From Verrucomicrobiota bacterium (GTDB taxonomy: Bacteria > Verrucomicrobiota > Verrucomicrobiia > Chthoniobacterales > JAFAMB01), in assembly GCA_019237325.1 (NCBI GenBank), contig JAFAHI010000735.1, positions 1 through 34,755 of the forward strand: 34,755 nucleotides of DNA, in the 5' to 3' direction. Below the pieces are notes generated by a model. It made no database searches. It had not been told where the DNA came from and saw only the letters and a list, made by a program, of their open reading frames with translations. Below, in pieces: positions 17,456 through 25,956 of the stretch (positions are counted from its first letter, which is position 1; every line of letters begins with the position of its first letter). The translations under genes and the position numbers were made by a program.

Positions 17456-19504
17456 TCAGGCTGCCTGGGGCAACTCTGCGGGAGGTTGGCGACCTCCCGG
17501 CAGCCCAGCTAACAACTCAGTTAAAAAGTCGTCCGGTCTTCCCCAAAAGATTTGCACGTCGCCAAACTCCCTGATTAGCCGGGCCAGATAAGTTGCCAGA
17601 TGGGTCGTTTGGTTTTGGCCATCGTCGATGCGGTTTAACTGGACGGCAACATGCACATGTTGGCGAAACGCTTCTCTACTTTCCTGATTCATCAGCATGT
17701 TGAGCAAGACTCTTAGACTCCAGTCGGTTAGCTGAAATCCCAGAAACGCGAGTGAGCCAAAGCTGGTCCGGCTGCGAATTTCCTCGGGAATTTGATCGCG
17801 GTTTTTCGTGGCCCTGATTAGAAACTCAAAGAAATCATCCTCAGTCAGGACGAGACTTTGATCGTTCTCGAAAGTGCCAAAAACTTGATAAACAATCGGC
17901 TTCTCTGCGGTTGGCGGCGCTAATTTTCCTATCTTCTTGTTCCCTCGCCAGGGCCACTCAACGATCTTCGGTTCTTTGCCATTCTTCGCCAGAGCGCGCA
18001 CCAGCAGATCATCTCGCGTGGTATTGATAAAAACCGGGACATCAAGTCCGGCTAGTAATCCGTAAGCATCCTCACGGTCTCGCTTAGGTAAGGCCTGCCG
18101 AACTTCCCAAAGTAGGTCCTGAAATTCCGCGTTAACAAAGCGTTCCTCGGGCAAGCGGCCTGCGTGATAACGCTGAATTTGACCACGCAGTTCATCCCTG
18201 ATGTTATGAATCGCGGTGTCGCGATCGCCGGTTACCGCCAGGAGCGATTGGCAAACATGGGGAAAGGAGTCCGTCGAGCGCAGCGGCCGCGGAAGGTGAT
18301 AAGTGTCGACGATACTCTTGGCCAGGTCCTGTAGGTCGCCATGGATGTAGTCACCAAAATTAGGTCCAATGATTGGAACCAGTTTTTGTCGCTTTGCCCG
18401 GTCGATAATGGTCGCCCAGAATGCGATCCGGTTTGGATCAGACGTAAAGCCCGCTTTGAACCAGATCCGATTATCTTTAAGACGAGAGAACAAGACTGGC
18501 ATCCAGGAATCCTGGTGATCTCGGATGACATCGCGGGCGGAGGCAACCGCTTCGTCGATTGCTCCATCCTTAGTGAGTTCAGAAAACAGGACGGTGATAA
18601 ACCGTTGAAATGTTTCAATCGAAATCGAGCCCTGCATGGCTATGACAGCCGGAATGCCTGCCTCGACTAACCTCGGCCCCAGAGACATGGTCGTGAAGCT
18701 GCTCTGACATGAACCTAGGATCACTAATCGCGGGACCCGCAACAGCCCAGAGAATCGGTTAACAAACTCCTGGGGTTCGGCATAGGGTTTATCGAGGTTG
18801 TCCGGCTCTTCTCGCTCGATAAAGAAGACGGGTCTGCCCTGATCGCTGCCATGCCCGAGTAGATAGAGAATATCATAGTCACCTTTTTGAAGAGCGGTCC
18901 AAAGGGTGGTTAAGGTTAAGGGCTGATCAGCTCCAATTGCGTCGCAAGCGACCGGGCCGCAAGCCAGCCGCGCTCGCGCAATTTCCTGCTGAGCATCCAG
19001 CTGGGCCAGGTTGAATTGAGATGCGTGTTCGGGCGTGAGTGTGGACACCGCAATCAGAGCTCGAACTTCAACCTCTGGTCGTAGGTGTACAGAGCGGAAG
19101 TCGTTACTGAACATATACCTGGAGAACACCATGCCAGCGCTGGTGGAAATGCGGGTATTAGTATCTGGTTTCTCCAGAAGCTCCCAGTGAAGCTTTTGCA
19201 GTTCTAAGGCCGAGCTGCCGATGAATAAGCGAATCCTGCAGCGGTCGCCATTGCTTAACGTAGAATTAGCGGAACTAAGAAATGCGTCGCGGACCTTTGC
19301 GTCTTTGAAGAAATATTCAGTGAGCATGCGGCCATAAGCCGGAATGTCATGTTCCACCGCGAGCAGATGCTGGAAATCAGCGCTCAGTATCCCCTCATGA
19401 GAAGAGTTAGCCTGAGACTCCTTTTCATAATTGAATCGGAGTTCGACGCTATAGGCATCGATTTGGGTCTTGCGGATGGAGATTTCTAGATCGGCGGTTT
19501 CCAT
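17456..19504 (-). CDS. CHAT protease domain fused to divergent SIR2-like domain
   Basis: 682 residues. Residues about 90-345 are a CHAT (caspase-like) domain: LHWELL (105-110), a strand ending in His218 in LLGHGSDQG, and Cys266 in VILGSCQSS. Residues about 370-610 look like a SIR2-like domain of the defence type: LVPIIGPNFGD (375-385), VFINTTRDDLL (491-501), QVFGTFEND (540-548), SLVLTEDDFFEFL (550-562) and LGFQLTDWSLRVL (588-600). Compared with active SIR2 enzymes, the TTNYD and HG motifs are changed: Thr replaces the catalytic Asn and Phe542 the catalytic His, so NAD cleavage is doubtful. The protein is followed 5 bp later by the STAND gene. It is preceded by an operator at 19665-19680 and a 5' leader hairpin. 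Probable protease effector with an NAD- or ADP-ribose-binding module (inference). Confidence 0.85.
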   Translation of the reverse strand: METADLEISIRKTQIDAYSVELRFNYEKESQANSSHEGILSADFQHLLAVEHDIPAYGRMLTEYFFKDAKVRDAFLSSANSTLSNGDRCRIRLFIGSSALELQKLHWELLEKPDTNTRISTSAGMVFSRYMFSNDFRSVHLRPEVEVRALIAVSTLTPEHASQFNLAQLDAQQEIARARLACGPVACDAIGADQPLTLTTLWTALQKGDYDILYLLGHGSDQGRPVFFIEREEPDNLDKPYAEPQEFVNRFSGLLRVPRLVILGSCQSSFTTMSLGPRLVEAGIPAVIAMQGSISIETFQRFITVLFSELTKDGAIDEAVASARDVIRDHQDSWMPVLFSRLKDNRIWFKAGFTSDPNRIAFWATIIDRAKRQKLVPIIGPNFGDYIHGDLQDLAKSIVDTYHLPRPLRSTDSFPHVCQSLLAVTGDRDTAIHNIRDELRGQIQRYHAGRLPEERFVNAEFQDLLWEVRQALPKRDREDAYGLLAGLDVPVFINTTRDDLLVRALAKNGKEPKIVEWPWRGNKKIGKLAPPTAEKPIVYQVFGTFENDQSLVLTEDDFFEFLIRATKNRDQIPEEIRSRTSFGSLAFLGFQLTDWSLRVLLNMLMNQESREAFRQHVHVAVQLNRIDDGQNQTTHLATYLARLIREFGDVQIFWGRPDDFLTELLAGLPGGRQPPAELPQAA

Positions 19505-19583
19505 GTGCGCTACTATCCAGATGGATTATCCGTTTTTTCTGCTTACGAACTTCCTCCCATGAAAAGACTACGGCTTTTTCAGT

Positions 19584-19625
19584 AGGGCCGGCAGCGGCCG
19601 ACCGTTTCGGCCGGAGCGCGGCCCT
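19584..19625 (-). other. Nested hairpin in the CHAT-STAND leader
   Basis: Outer stem 19584-19590 with 19619-19625 and inner stem 19595-19600 with 19608-19613, loop ACCGTTT. If transcription starts near 19628, as the operator and -10 spacing suggest, this structure would be at the extreme 5' end of the mRNA and could stabilise or attenuate it. It could alternatively end the 114-aa gene transcript. Confidence 0.5.
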
Positions 19626-19664
19626 CAAACCGCAACATTACGACCTAGATGCCGATCCCAGCAA

Positions 19665-19680
19665 TACGCAAAAATGCGTA
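19665..19680 (-). promoter_or_regulatory. TACG-N8-CGTA operator upstream of CHAT-STAND cluster
   Basis: On the gene strand TACGCATTTTTGCGTA. A -10-like TAATGT lies at 19640-19635, 24 bp downstream. The predicted leader to the CHAT ATG is about 124 nt and begins with a hairpin. The site lies between the end of the 114-aa gene and CHAT-SIR2. Confidence 0.65.
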
Positions 19681-19728
19681 CAGGCGAAAACCGCAGCTGA
19701 GCTGGCTGAGACATCGGACCCAAACCTA

Positions 19729-20073
19729 TCAGGCGATGGTGAGAGTGTTAACGACGCGCCTGAACTGTTTGCCGATGAACGAGGCAAAGGCCGGGGAGGC
19801 GGCGCTGACGCTTCCAATTTCACCGCCGCTGTTAAAGTCATGGGCGCCATGCAAGGTCATGTTTTCCGGCGGCTTTTCCCCTTCGAAAAACAGCGTCACC
19901 CATACCATGGCCGTATTCTGTTGTTCTGTCCCGCAACTCACGCGTTTCACACTCGAGTAGTTCGCGACCTGCTTCTGGTCTTCCAGAACTTTGCCTCCTT
20001 CCACCTGCCAGAGGCCCGCGACATCCGTGACATTATTTAAGCACTCGCGGACTAGCGTAAAGGTTCGACTCAT
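19729..20073 (-). CDS. Small beta-rich protein, hypothetical
   Basis: 114 residues. A GGAG ribosome-binding sequence about 6 nt before the ATG supports it. The pattern of alternating hydrophobic residues suggests beta strands, with a conserved-looking segment DFNSGGEIGSVSAASP near the C terminus. It has no signal peptide, membrane helix or known catalytic motif. It is divergent from the amylase-oxidase gene, and the two share an intergenic region with two operators 63 bp apart. I do not recognise the family. Confidence 0.7.
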   Translation of the reverse strand: MSRTFTLVRECLNNVTDVAGLWQVEGGKVLEDQKQVANYSSVKRVSCGTEQQNTAMVWVTLFFEGEKPPENMTLHGAHDFNSGGEIGSVSAASPAFASFIGKQFRRVVNTLTIA

Positions 20074-20175
20074 ACTAACTCCACCTTTCTTATGATTACT
20101 TATTAATGCTCTTTCTTCATTTAGCGAAGAAAGTTGCTACTGGCTCTAGGGTAGCGTCGATAGAAGGCCTGTCTA

Positions 20176-20191
20176 TACGCGCTTTGCCGTA
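20176..20191 (-). promoter_or_regulatory. TACG-N8-CGTA operator upstream of the 114-aa gene
   Basis: On the gene strand TACGGCAAAGCGCGTA; the most divergent inner sequence of the eight copies. A -10-like TACCCT lies at 20153-20148, 22 bp downstream. Confidence 0.58.
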
Positions 20192-20238
20192 CAAAGATGG
20201 AATTGAATGGTTATAGCGATGGGATCGCGCAGGAGTCA

Positions 20239-20254
20239 TACGTAGTTCTCCGTA
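20239..20254 (+). promoter_or_regulatory. TACG-N8-CGTA operator upstream of amylase-oxidase
   Basis: TACGTAGTTCTCCGTA. A -10-like TAGTGT lies at 20278-20283, 23 bp downstream, giving a leader of about 110 nt to the ATG at 20401. Confidence 0.66.
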
Positions 20255-20400
20255 TTGAGTAGGTAAGGCTTCCACAATAGTGTGATTACGATGCGGAAAC
20301 TGCCGAGACCTTAGTCGACCTCAATTGACCAATGTCCTGGAAAGTGGTTTTTGTGAACTGACCTAGAGCTGATGTTACTCAACAAATTTTGGAGGAATAT

Positions 20401-23400
20401 ATGGGCGTTCTACTTCAGGGATTCTATAGGATGAGACCGGACAACGCCGTCCCTTCTCCTGCCGACGGTGATGCGACGATGCTTTGGTGGTGGGATCATT
20501 TGGCGACACAGGCAAACGCGCTTCGCCAGGCCGGTTTCACGGCCATTTGGTTGCCGCCGGTGCTTAAGGCTGCGGAAGGCACCAGCGCGGAAGCCCTTGG
20601 ATACAGCACGTTTGATGATTACGACATTGGTTCGAAGCACCAGAGGGGTGGAACACCCACTCGCTACGGGACTCGCGAGCAATTACAGCGTTGCGCGGCG
20701 GTGTTTCGTGCCAACGGGATTGACGTCTATTTGGACATTGTAGAGCATCAGCGCAGTGGCGATGTCACGGCGTTTGTCTTTCGTTATCTCGGGGCGGATG
20801 GGACGGCAAATGCAGGGCGATTTCCCAAGGATCCTTCTAACTTCGTTCCCCAAGTTCCACGGGACCCGAATTTAGGTGGCCCGGTAGCGGATGACCTTCC
20901 CTTTGGCCGAGAACTGGCTCCTATCAACGGGCTACCACCGCGCTATGTTTCCGACAATCTGACCGCTGCGTGCGATTGGTTGACCAGGGCCCTGGGCGTA
21001 CAAGGCTATCGCGTCGATAATGTTAAGGGTCTCTCCATCGATTTTCTCAGACCTTTCCTGGAGAGCAAGTCGATGGCAGGGAAGTTTGCCGTCGGTGAGT
21101 TTTTTGATGGTAATGCAAATCTGGTCAATCAATGGGTCATTAATCCAGCGGGAATGCAAGGCCGTTGCAGCGCGTTCGATTTTCCACTGAAGTTTATTCT
21201 TCGCGCGATTTGTAACAATCCTGGAGGATCCAATATGTCCGCGTTGGATCATGCGGGCTTAGCTGGGATATCGCCGCTCCACGCGGTGACCTTTGTGGAA
21301 AATCATGATACGGACCAGGAGCCCGGCGAGAGCATCGTTACCAACAAGGCTTTGGCTTATGCCTATATATTGACCTCCGAAGGCTACCCTTGTGTGTATT
21401 ATCGCGATTACAGCACAGACCCGAACTGCTACGGGCTCAAACCCCAAATTGATAATCTGATTTGGATCCACGAAAAGCTGGCTAACGGACCAACCCAACA
21501 GCGTTGGAAGGATTTTAATGTTTTTGCTTACGAGCGGCTGGGCGGCGTGCACCTCCTGGTAGGGCTAAACAACGATCCCAATAACCCAAGAACGATCACG
21601 GTGACGACCGGTTTCGGCCCGAATGTGTCGCTTCATGATTACACCGGGCATGCGCCTGACGTCGTCACGGATGGTAATGGCAACGCGACCATTACCATTC
21701 CGCGAAACGTCAACGGCTTGGGATATGTCTGTTATAGCATCCAGAACCAGAACAGTGTTTTTAACGTTACACCGCTGCCGGTGGCGCAGGATTTCGATGG
21801 TGCGCCGGACCTGGACATCTTACCAGCGCTCAGCGGAAAACCCGTCAAAGTAGGCCGTATCTGGTGCGCGGCTGGATCGGTCGTGAGTGGCACGCTGACT
21901 CCAGATACGACTGGCTGGACCGCCGCAACCGCGATAGCGGTGGAATTGCTGGCCCCGGACGGCAGCGTGCTCGCTAAGGAAGTGTTTAACCTGGCAACGC
22001 CGGCGGGAACAGCTCTCCAGGCTACGGCGGGCGGGGAAGGTTTTTATACCTTCCAGCTTACTTCATCCAATACACCGGCGACCAATGCGAATCCGGCGTT
22101 CAGATTGTCAACCAGCTACACTGCTCCCTCCGTGTTCGCTCCGGCGGCAGCGGCGCAATCCAATCTGCAAATCCAGGCGGGAGACCCATCCTTGATTGGG
22201 CAATGGTCGGAAATTATTCAACTGCCAAATGTGCCGGTACACATGCATGTCTTACCCACAGGCAAAGTTCTCTTCTGGGGGCGGCGCGATCCTCCAGGTA
22301 CTACGCAAAAAAATGCAGATTTCCCGTCGCTGAATAAGCGTTCTACTACCGCTTACCTTTGGGATCCCGCGAACCCGAACGCCACCAAGACAACCAGTAA
22401 CAGTCCCACGGATTCTAACGGCAACTCGATCAACGTTTTCTGTTCCGGCCATACCTTCCTGCCCGATGGCCGGCTGTTGGCAGCCGGCGGTCACCTGTTC
22501 GACGGACTGGGGATCAGTAACACGACGATCTATGATCCAGTAACCGATAAATGGACGGCTGCCGAGACGATGAACGAAGGTCGATGGTATCCTACCGCCG
22601 TCACTTTGTTTGATGGGAGTGTGCTCGTGTGTTCCGGCAGTTTTCCGACCGGGCCCGTGCAGGCGCCGCCAAATCAGTCGGGGATCAATAATATCCAACA
22701 AATCTGGAACAACGGTCCCTGGATCTCGATCGTCGATTTCAAAGGGCTCCCACTGTTTCCGCGTTTGCATCTCGCTCCGGATGGACGCGTGTTTATGGCC
22801 GGCGGGCTGGCCCAGAGTTTCTTTCTCGATCCGACCAACGGTGGAACTTGGTTTCCAGGGCCGTTTCGGAATGCCAAGGCCCGCGACTATGCGCCATCGG
22901 TGATGTACGATGTTGGTAAAGTGATTTTCATTGGCGGCGGGCTTGATGTCAACAATGACCAGAATGGCCCGCCTACTAACATTGTCGAGACTATCGATCT
23001 CAATGCTCAAAATCCACAGTGGGTACAGACTTCTTCCATGCACTTTCCTCGCCGGCAGCACAACGCCACACTTTTGGCAGACGGAACGGTGCTGGTAACG
23101 GGAGGCACACAAGGGATCGGTTTCAATGTCCTCGACTCGGGGGCACCCGTTCACACGGCAGAGCTTTGGAACCCGGCGGATGGAACCTGGCGGCAACTGG
23201 CCCCCGAAGCAGTAGACCGTTGCTACCATGCCACCGCGGTTCTATTGCCGGATGGACGTGTGTTGAGTGCAGGAGGTGGTGAGTTCGCAGCTGATATCAA
23301 TGTTTCCAGCCTTCCTAACGACAACCACGCAAACGGCCAGATCTTTTCACCGCCCTACTTGTTCAAAGGCGCGCGCCCCGTTATTACTCAGGCGCCGAGT

Positions 23401-24357
23401 GAGGTCACTTATGGCGAGGCGTTTGTTGTCCAAACTCCAGCGCCGGCCGCCATCAGCCAAGTTACCTTTGTGCGGCTGGGGTCGGTCACCCATTCGTTCG
23501 ATCAAAATCAACGCATCAATTTCCTAACATTTGTGGCTGGTGAAGGACAGCTGACGGTCACAGCGCCTGCCAATGGCAAGGTCTGCCCGCCGGGCCACTA
23601 CCTGTTATTTTTGTTGAACCAGGATAAGGTTCCGTCGGTGGCCAGCATCATCAAGATCGGCGCTGCAGTACCAGCGGCTTTGGCCCAGCCCTCGGACGTT
23701 GCCCAGGCTGTGCCGGCGATGCTCCGGGTTAGGCAAGCACCCTCGGAGCCGGTGTTCACGGCCCATCCATCGCCAGCCTTGAACTCGCTCGAGCAAGATA
23801 AGGCAATCCAGACACAGGAGAGGTCCGCCCCGGTCGTCGTCGGTGTCACTCCGACCTGCCCGTACGGCATATCTGCTTGCTGGGGAGGTGCGTACGAAGC
23901 TCTTGGCCATCTGACGGGAGTCAGGTTGGTCCGGCCGATTCCGAATGCAGTCGATTCTACGGCCTACGTTTACTTGCAACACGACGGATTGCCAGACATC
24001 GATGAATGGCCAACCCAGTTCGCAACCGTCGTGAACGGAATTTATCAGTTCCGCGGTGTTGAAGTTACCATTGAGGGGCTGGTGGAACCGGCTCACAATG
24101 GAAGCACTCTTTCCATTCCGGCAAATGAGGTGCGGCCTCCATTGCTCCTTCGGCCAATTATAGCGGCTGATAAGATTCAATGGGATCTTGCAACCAAGCG
24201 CTTGAAGCCGCTGGACCCGCTGGAAGAAAACGCCTTTCTCAGACTGCAGCAGATAGTCCGAAACGCTTCGGGTGCGATCCAGGCCACGGTCACTGGGCCG
24301 CTGAAGAAACTTGCCTCCGAATTTGTTTTAGAAGTCAGAGAGTTCTCGGTCTCGTAG
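20401..24357 (+). CDS. GH13 alpha-amylase fused to galactose-oxidase-type copper radical oxidase
   Basis: 1318 residues from the ATG at 20401, chosen because GGAGG lies 7 nt upstream (a TTG at 20389 is inside that signal). Residues 1 to about 445 are a GH13 domain starting MGVLLQGFYRM; catalytic residues are Asp206 in YRVDNVKG, Glu233 in VGEFF and Asp303 in ENHDTD. After a beta linker (about 455-590) comes a kelch propeller and a DUF1929-like domain as in galactose/glyoxal oxidase. The copper and cofactor residues are all seen: Cys681 in FCSGHTF and Tyr730 in GRWYPTA (Tyr-Cys pair), Tyr942 and His943 in CYHAT, and His1031 in VTHSFDQNQR. The last 200 residues have no known domain. It would hydrolyse alpha-glucans and oxidise an alcohol or aldehyde with H2O2 release. 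No signal peptide is visible, as in cytoplasmic GH13 enzymes. Confidence 0.92.
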   Translation: MGVLLQGFYRMRPDNAVPSPADGDATMLWWWDHLATQANALRQAGFTAIWLPPVLKAAEGTSAEALGYSTFDDYDIGSKHQRGGTPTRYGTREQLQRCAAVFRANGIDVYLDIVEHQRSGDVTAFVFRYLGADGTANAGRFPKDPSNFVPQVPRDPNLGGPVADDLPFGRELAPINGLPPRYVSDNLTAACDWLTRALGVQGYRVDNVKGLSIDFLRPFLESKSMAGKFAVGEFFDGNANLVNQWVINPAGMQGRCSAFDFPLKFILRAICNNPGGSNMSALDHAGLAGISPLHAVTFVENHDTDQEPGESIVTNKALAYAYILTSEGYPCVYYRDYSTDPNCYGLKPQIDNLIWIHEKLANGPTQQRWKDFNVFAYERLGGVHLLVGLNNDPNNPRTITVTTGFGPNVSLHDYTGHAPDVVTDGNGNATITIPRNVNGLGYVCYSIQNQNSVFNVTPLPVAQDFDGAPDLDILPALSGKPVKVGRIWCAAGSVVSGTLTPDTTGWTAATAIAVELLAPDGSVLAKEVFNLATPAGTALQATAGGEGFYTFQLTSSNTPATNANPAFRLSTSYTAPSVFAPAAAAQSNLQIQAGDPSLIGQWSEIIQLPNVPVHMHVLPTGKVLFWGRRDPPGTTQKNADFPSLNKRSTTAYLWDPANPNATKTTSNSPTDSNGNSINVFCSGHTFLPDGRLLAAGGHLFDGLGISNTTIYDPVTDKWTAAETMNEGRWYPTAVTLFDGSVLVCSGSFPTGPVQAPPNQSGINNIQQIWNNGPWISIVDFKGLPLFPRLHLAPDGRVFMAGGLAQSFFLDPTNGGTWFPGPFRNAKARDYAPSVMYDVGKVIFIGGGLDVNNDQNGPPTNIVETIDLNAQNPQWVQTSSMHFPRRQHNATLLADGTVLVTGGTQGIGFNVLDSGAPVHTAELWNPADGTWRQLAPEAVDRCYHATAVLLPDGRVLSAGGGEFAADINVSSLPNDNHANGQIFSPPYLFKGARPVITQAPSEVTYGEAFVVQTPAPAAISQVTFVRLGSVTHSFDQNQRINFLTFVAGEGQLTVTAPANGKVCPPGHYLLFLLNQDKVPSVASIIKIGAAVPAALAQPSDVAQAVPAMLRVRQAPSEPVFTAHPSPALNSLEQDKAIQTQERSAPVVVGVTPTCPYGISACWGGAYEALGHLTGVRLVRPIPNAVDSTAYVYLQHDGLPDIDEWPTQFATVVNGIYQFRGVEVTIEGLVEPAHNGSTLSIPANEVRPPLLLRPIIAADKIQWDLATKRLKPLDPLEENAFLRLQQIVRNASGAIQATVTGPLKKLASEFVLEVREFSVS

Positions 24358-24528
24358 CCGGATCTATTGATGCGGCGTAATGAAGACTGAAGGTAACAAG
24401 CCAACAGCCTAAAGACGCGCCTCGGCCGCCGCTCACCAGGAACATCGTTCTCGTCCGCGCCCTCGAGAGGGTTTGTTGGTATGTATTCCCGGCGGAATTG
24501 TCGCTATGTGCCCTCCCTGAATTGCACC

Positions 24529-25956
24529 CTAGAGGTCAGCACATAAACTGGCTTCGCAAAGGATTCGTTTTTCCCAGAGCCATTTGGCGACACGCTGAGC
24601 GCTTGCTGGTGGTATGTATCGGGACCAACTAACCAATAGGTCCTGCCAGGTCGCGTTTGCAGCCAGGTCAGCCAACAATAAACCAACCTCGATTCCATTT
24701 AGAAAAACCAGGGGGCGCACCAGCGATGGTGCCCGAATCCCAGGCCGCCTTGCGATTTCGTCGTCAATAACGCATGCCTCTCTTGTAAGTGAGACTTCCG
24801 GCGCTAATCTGACCAGGGTGGTTAGCCGTGGCTGCTTAGGTCGCTTCGAAAGGAGTACATTGGGGCGCGGAATCGACGAAGCACAACGCAGGTTCCAGAA
24901 CGGCTTTCCGGCGTGGCGCTGGACTTCACGATAATACTGATTCATCCATACGATGTGAGTGTTTACTACCTCGTGCTGGCGGTCTCGGTAAAACTGAGTG
25001 CAAAGGTTAGAACGTTCCGGATGGTTTATTAGCGTGTTTACGACCGCGGCACCGGTCAGTGCGCTCTGCAGCGCTTTCTCGACCCCAGTCGAAGAGAGCG
25101 GATCGAGGCTATAGTTTGCTTCGCCGATCATTATATAATCAGCGCCGATAGGCTCCGTCGCGTAGGTACAGGTCGCGTCGCGAGCAGCGACTGACCGGGA
25201 GAAGGTGGCTTGGGCAAAACCTGAGAACAGCACTGTTTTAGTCATACGCTCGCGTAAGAGACGCTCCAGATCTCCGCCCGAACTTCGCCGGATGTGGGAA
25301 GGATCGCAGAAGAACAGCAGACTGACCTTGTCATCTGCGATCGGCGCTGCCCATAGCCAGCCTTCGGGGATCGCTTCGACCCGAGTTGCGCAATCGTGGT
25401 TAGCATCGAGATGCGCCCAGAGCGCGATGGTCCGTGGGGAAAATGCGACTCGTCGGCCCCCTAAACAGCTTTTCCGTCCAGCGGCGTCGACCAGGGCCTT
25501 GGCTGAAATGTTAAATCGGCCTACACCGTCCGCGAAGATCTGCCAGCCTTTCGGCGTGCGAGTAACCCTGGCCTGCGCAGGTTGGACGACGTACACACCT
25601 GCCTGACGAGCGGCTTCCAGGAGTAGCGCGTCGAATTTGCCGCGATCGACCAAAAGCGCTCCGGCCCTTGAATCGGAGGGAAGAAGCTGTGGCTCTGATT
25701 CCGCCCAACAGAGCAATGTGTGGCCAGGAGCACGGAAAGAGGTGCTTGAGATAAGTTCACCTAGGCCGGCTGAATCGAGCAGTGGCCAGATGCCGGGACT
25801 CAACGATTCACCGACCTGGGGGCGAGGAAAGACTTGGCGCTCTAGGAGACAGACGCGATGTCCCAACGTAGCTAGACGAAATGCGGCTAAAGCCCCTGCC
25901 GGGCCGCCACCAACTACGCATACATCGAGTTCCAGGTCGTGCATGGGACTCACCAC
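24529..25956 (-). CDS. FAD-dependent oxygenase, LodB/QhpG-like
   Basis: 475 residues, GTG start that overlaps the stop of the radical SAM gene by 7 bp; an ATG 11 bp later is an alternative. The N terminus has the Rossmann motif VVGGGPAGALAAFRL (about 14-28), then QVGESLSPG as in flavin halogenases and geranylgeranyl-reductase-like enzymes. A second FAD-binding segment is EANYSLDPLSSTGVEKAL. LodB and QhpG are flavoproteins of this superfamily that hydroxylate a protein tryptophan during quinone cofactor synthesis. The position beside a LodA-like gene makes that the likely role here. It is the last gene of the operon, converging with the amylase-oxidase across a 171-bp gap. Family firm; the maturation role is inferred from neighbours. 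Confidence 0.85.
   Translation of the reverse strand: MVSPMHDLELDVCVVGGGPAGALAAFRLATLGHRVCLLERQVFPRPQVGESLSPGIWPLLDSAGLGELISSTSFRAPGHTLLCWAESEPQLLPSDSRAGALLVDRGKFDALLLEAARQAGVYVVQPAQARVTRTPKGWQIFADGVGRFNISAKALVDAAGRKSCLGGRRVAFSPRTIALWAHLDANHDCATRVEAIPEGWLWAAPIADDKVSLLFFCDPSHIRRSSGGDLERLLRERMTKTVLFSGFAQATFSRSVAARDATCTYATEPIGADYIMIGEANYSLDPLSSTGVEKALQSALTGAAVVNTLINHPERSNLCTQFYRDRQHEVVNTHIVWMNQYYREVQRHAGKPFWNLRCASSIPRPNVLLSKRPKQPRLTTLVRLAPEVSLTREACVIDDEIARRPGIRAPSLVRPLVFLNGIEVGLLLADLAANATWQDLLVSWSRYIPPASAQRVAKWLWEKRILCEASLCADL

Larger units (their letters stand above)
20074..20400. promoter_or_regulatory. Divergent control region with two operators
   Basis: 327 bp between the 114-aa gene and the amylase-oxidase. 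It holds operators at 20176-20191 and 20239-20254, exactly 63 bp apart (about six helical turns), each followed outward by a -10-like hexamer. A GGAGG ribosome-binding sequence lies 7 nt before the ATG at 20401. Nothing else stands out. Confidence 0.6.

Noticed and set aside
22252..23229. 325-codon minus-strand frame
   Set aside because: Antisense to the copper oxidase domain, whose motifs are intact; low-complexity composition typical of a shadow frame.
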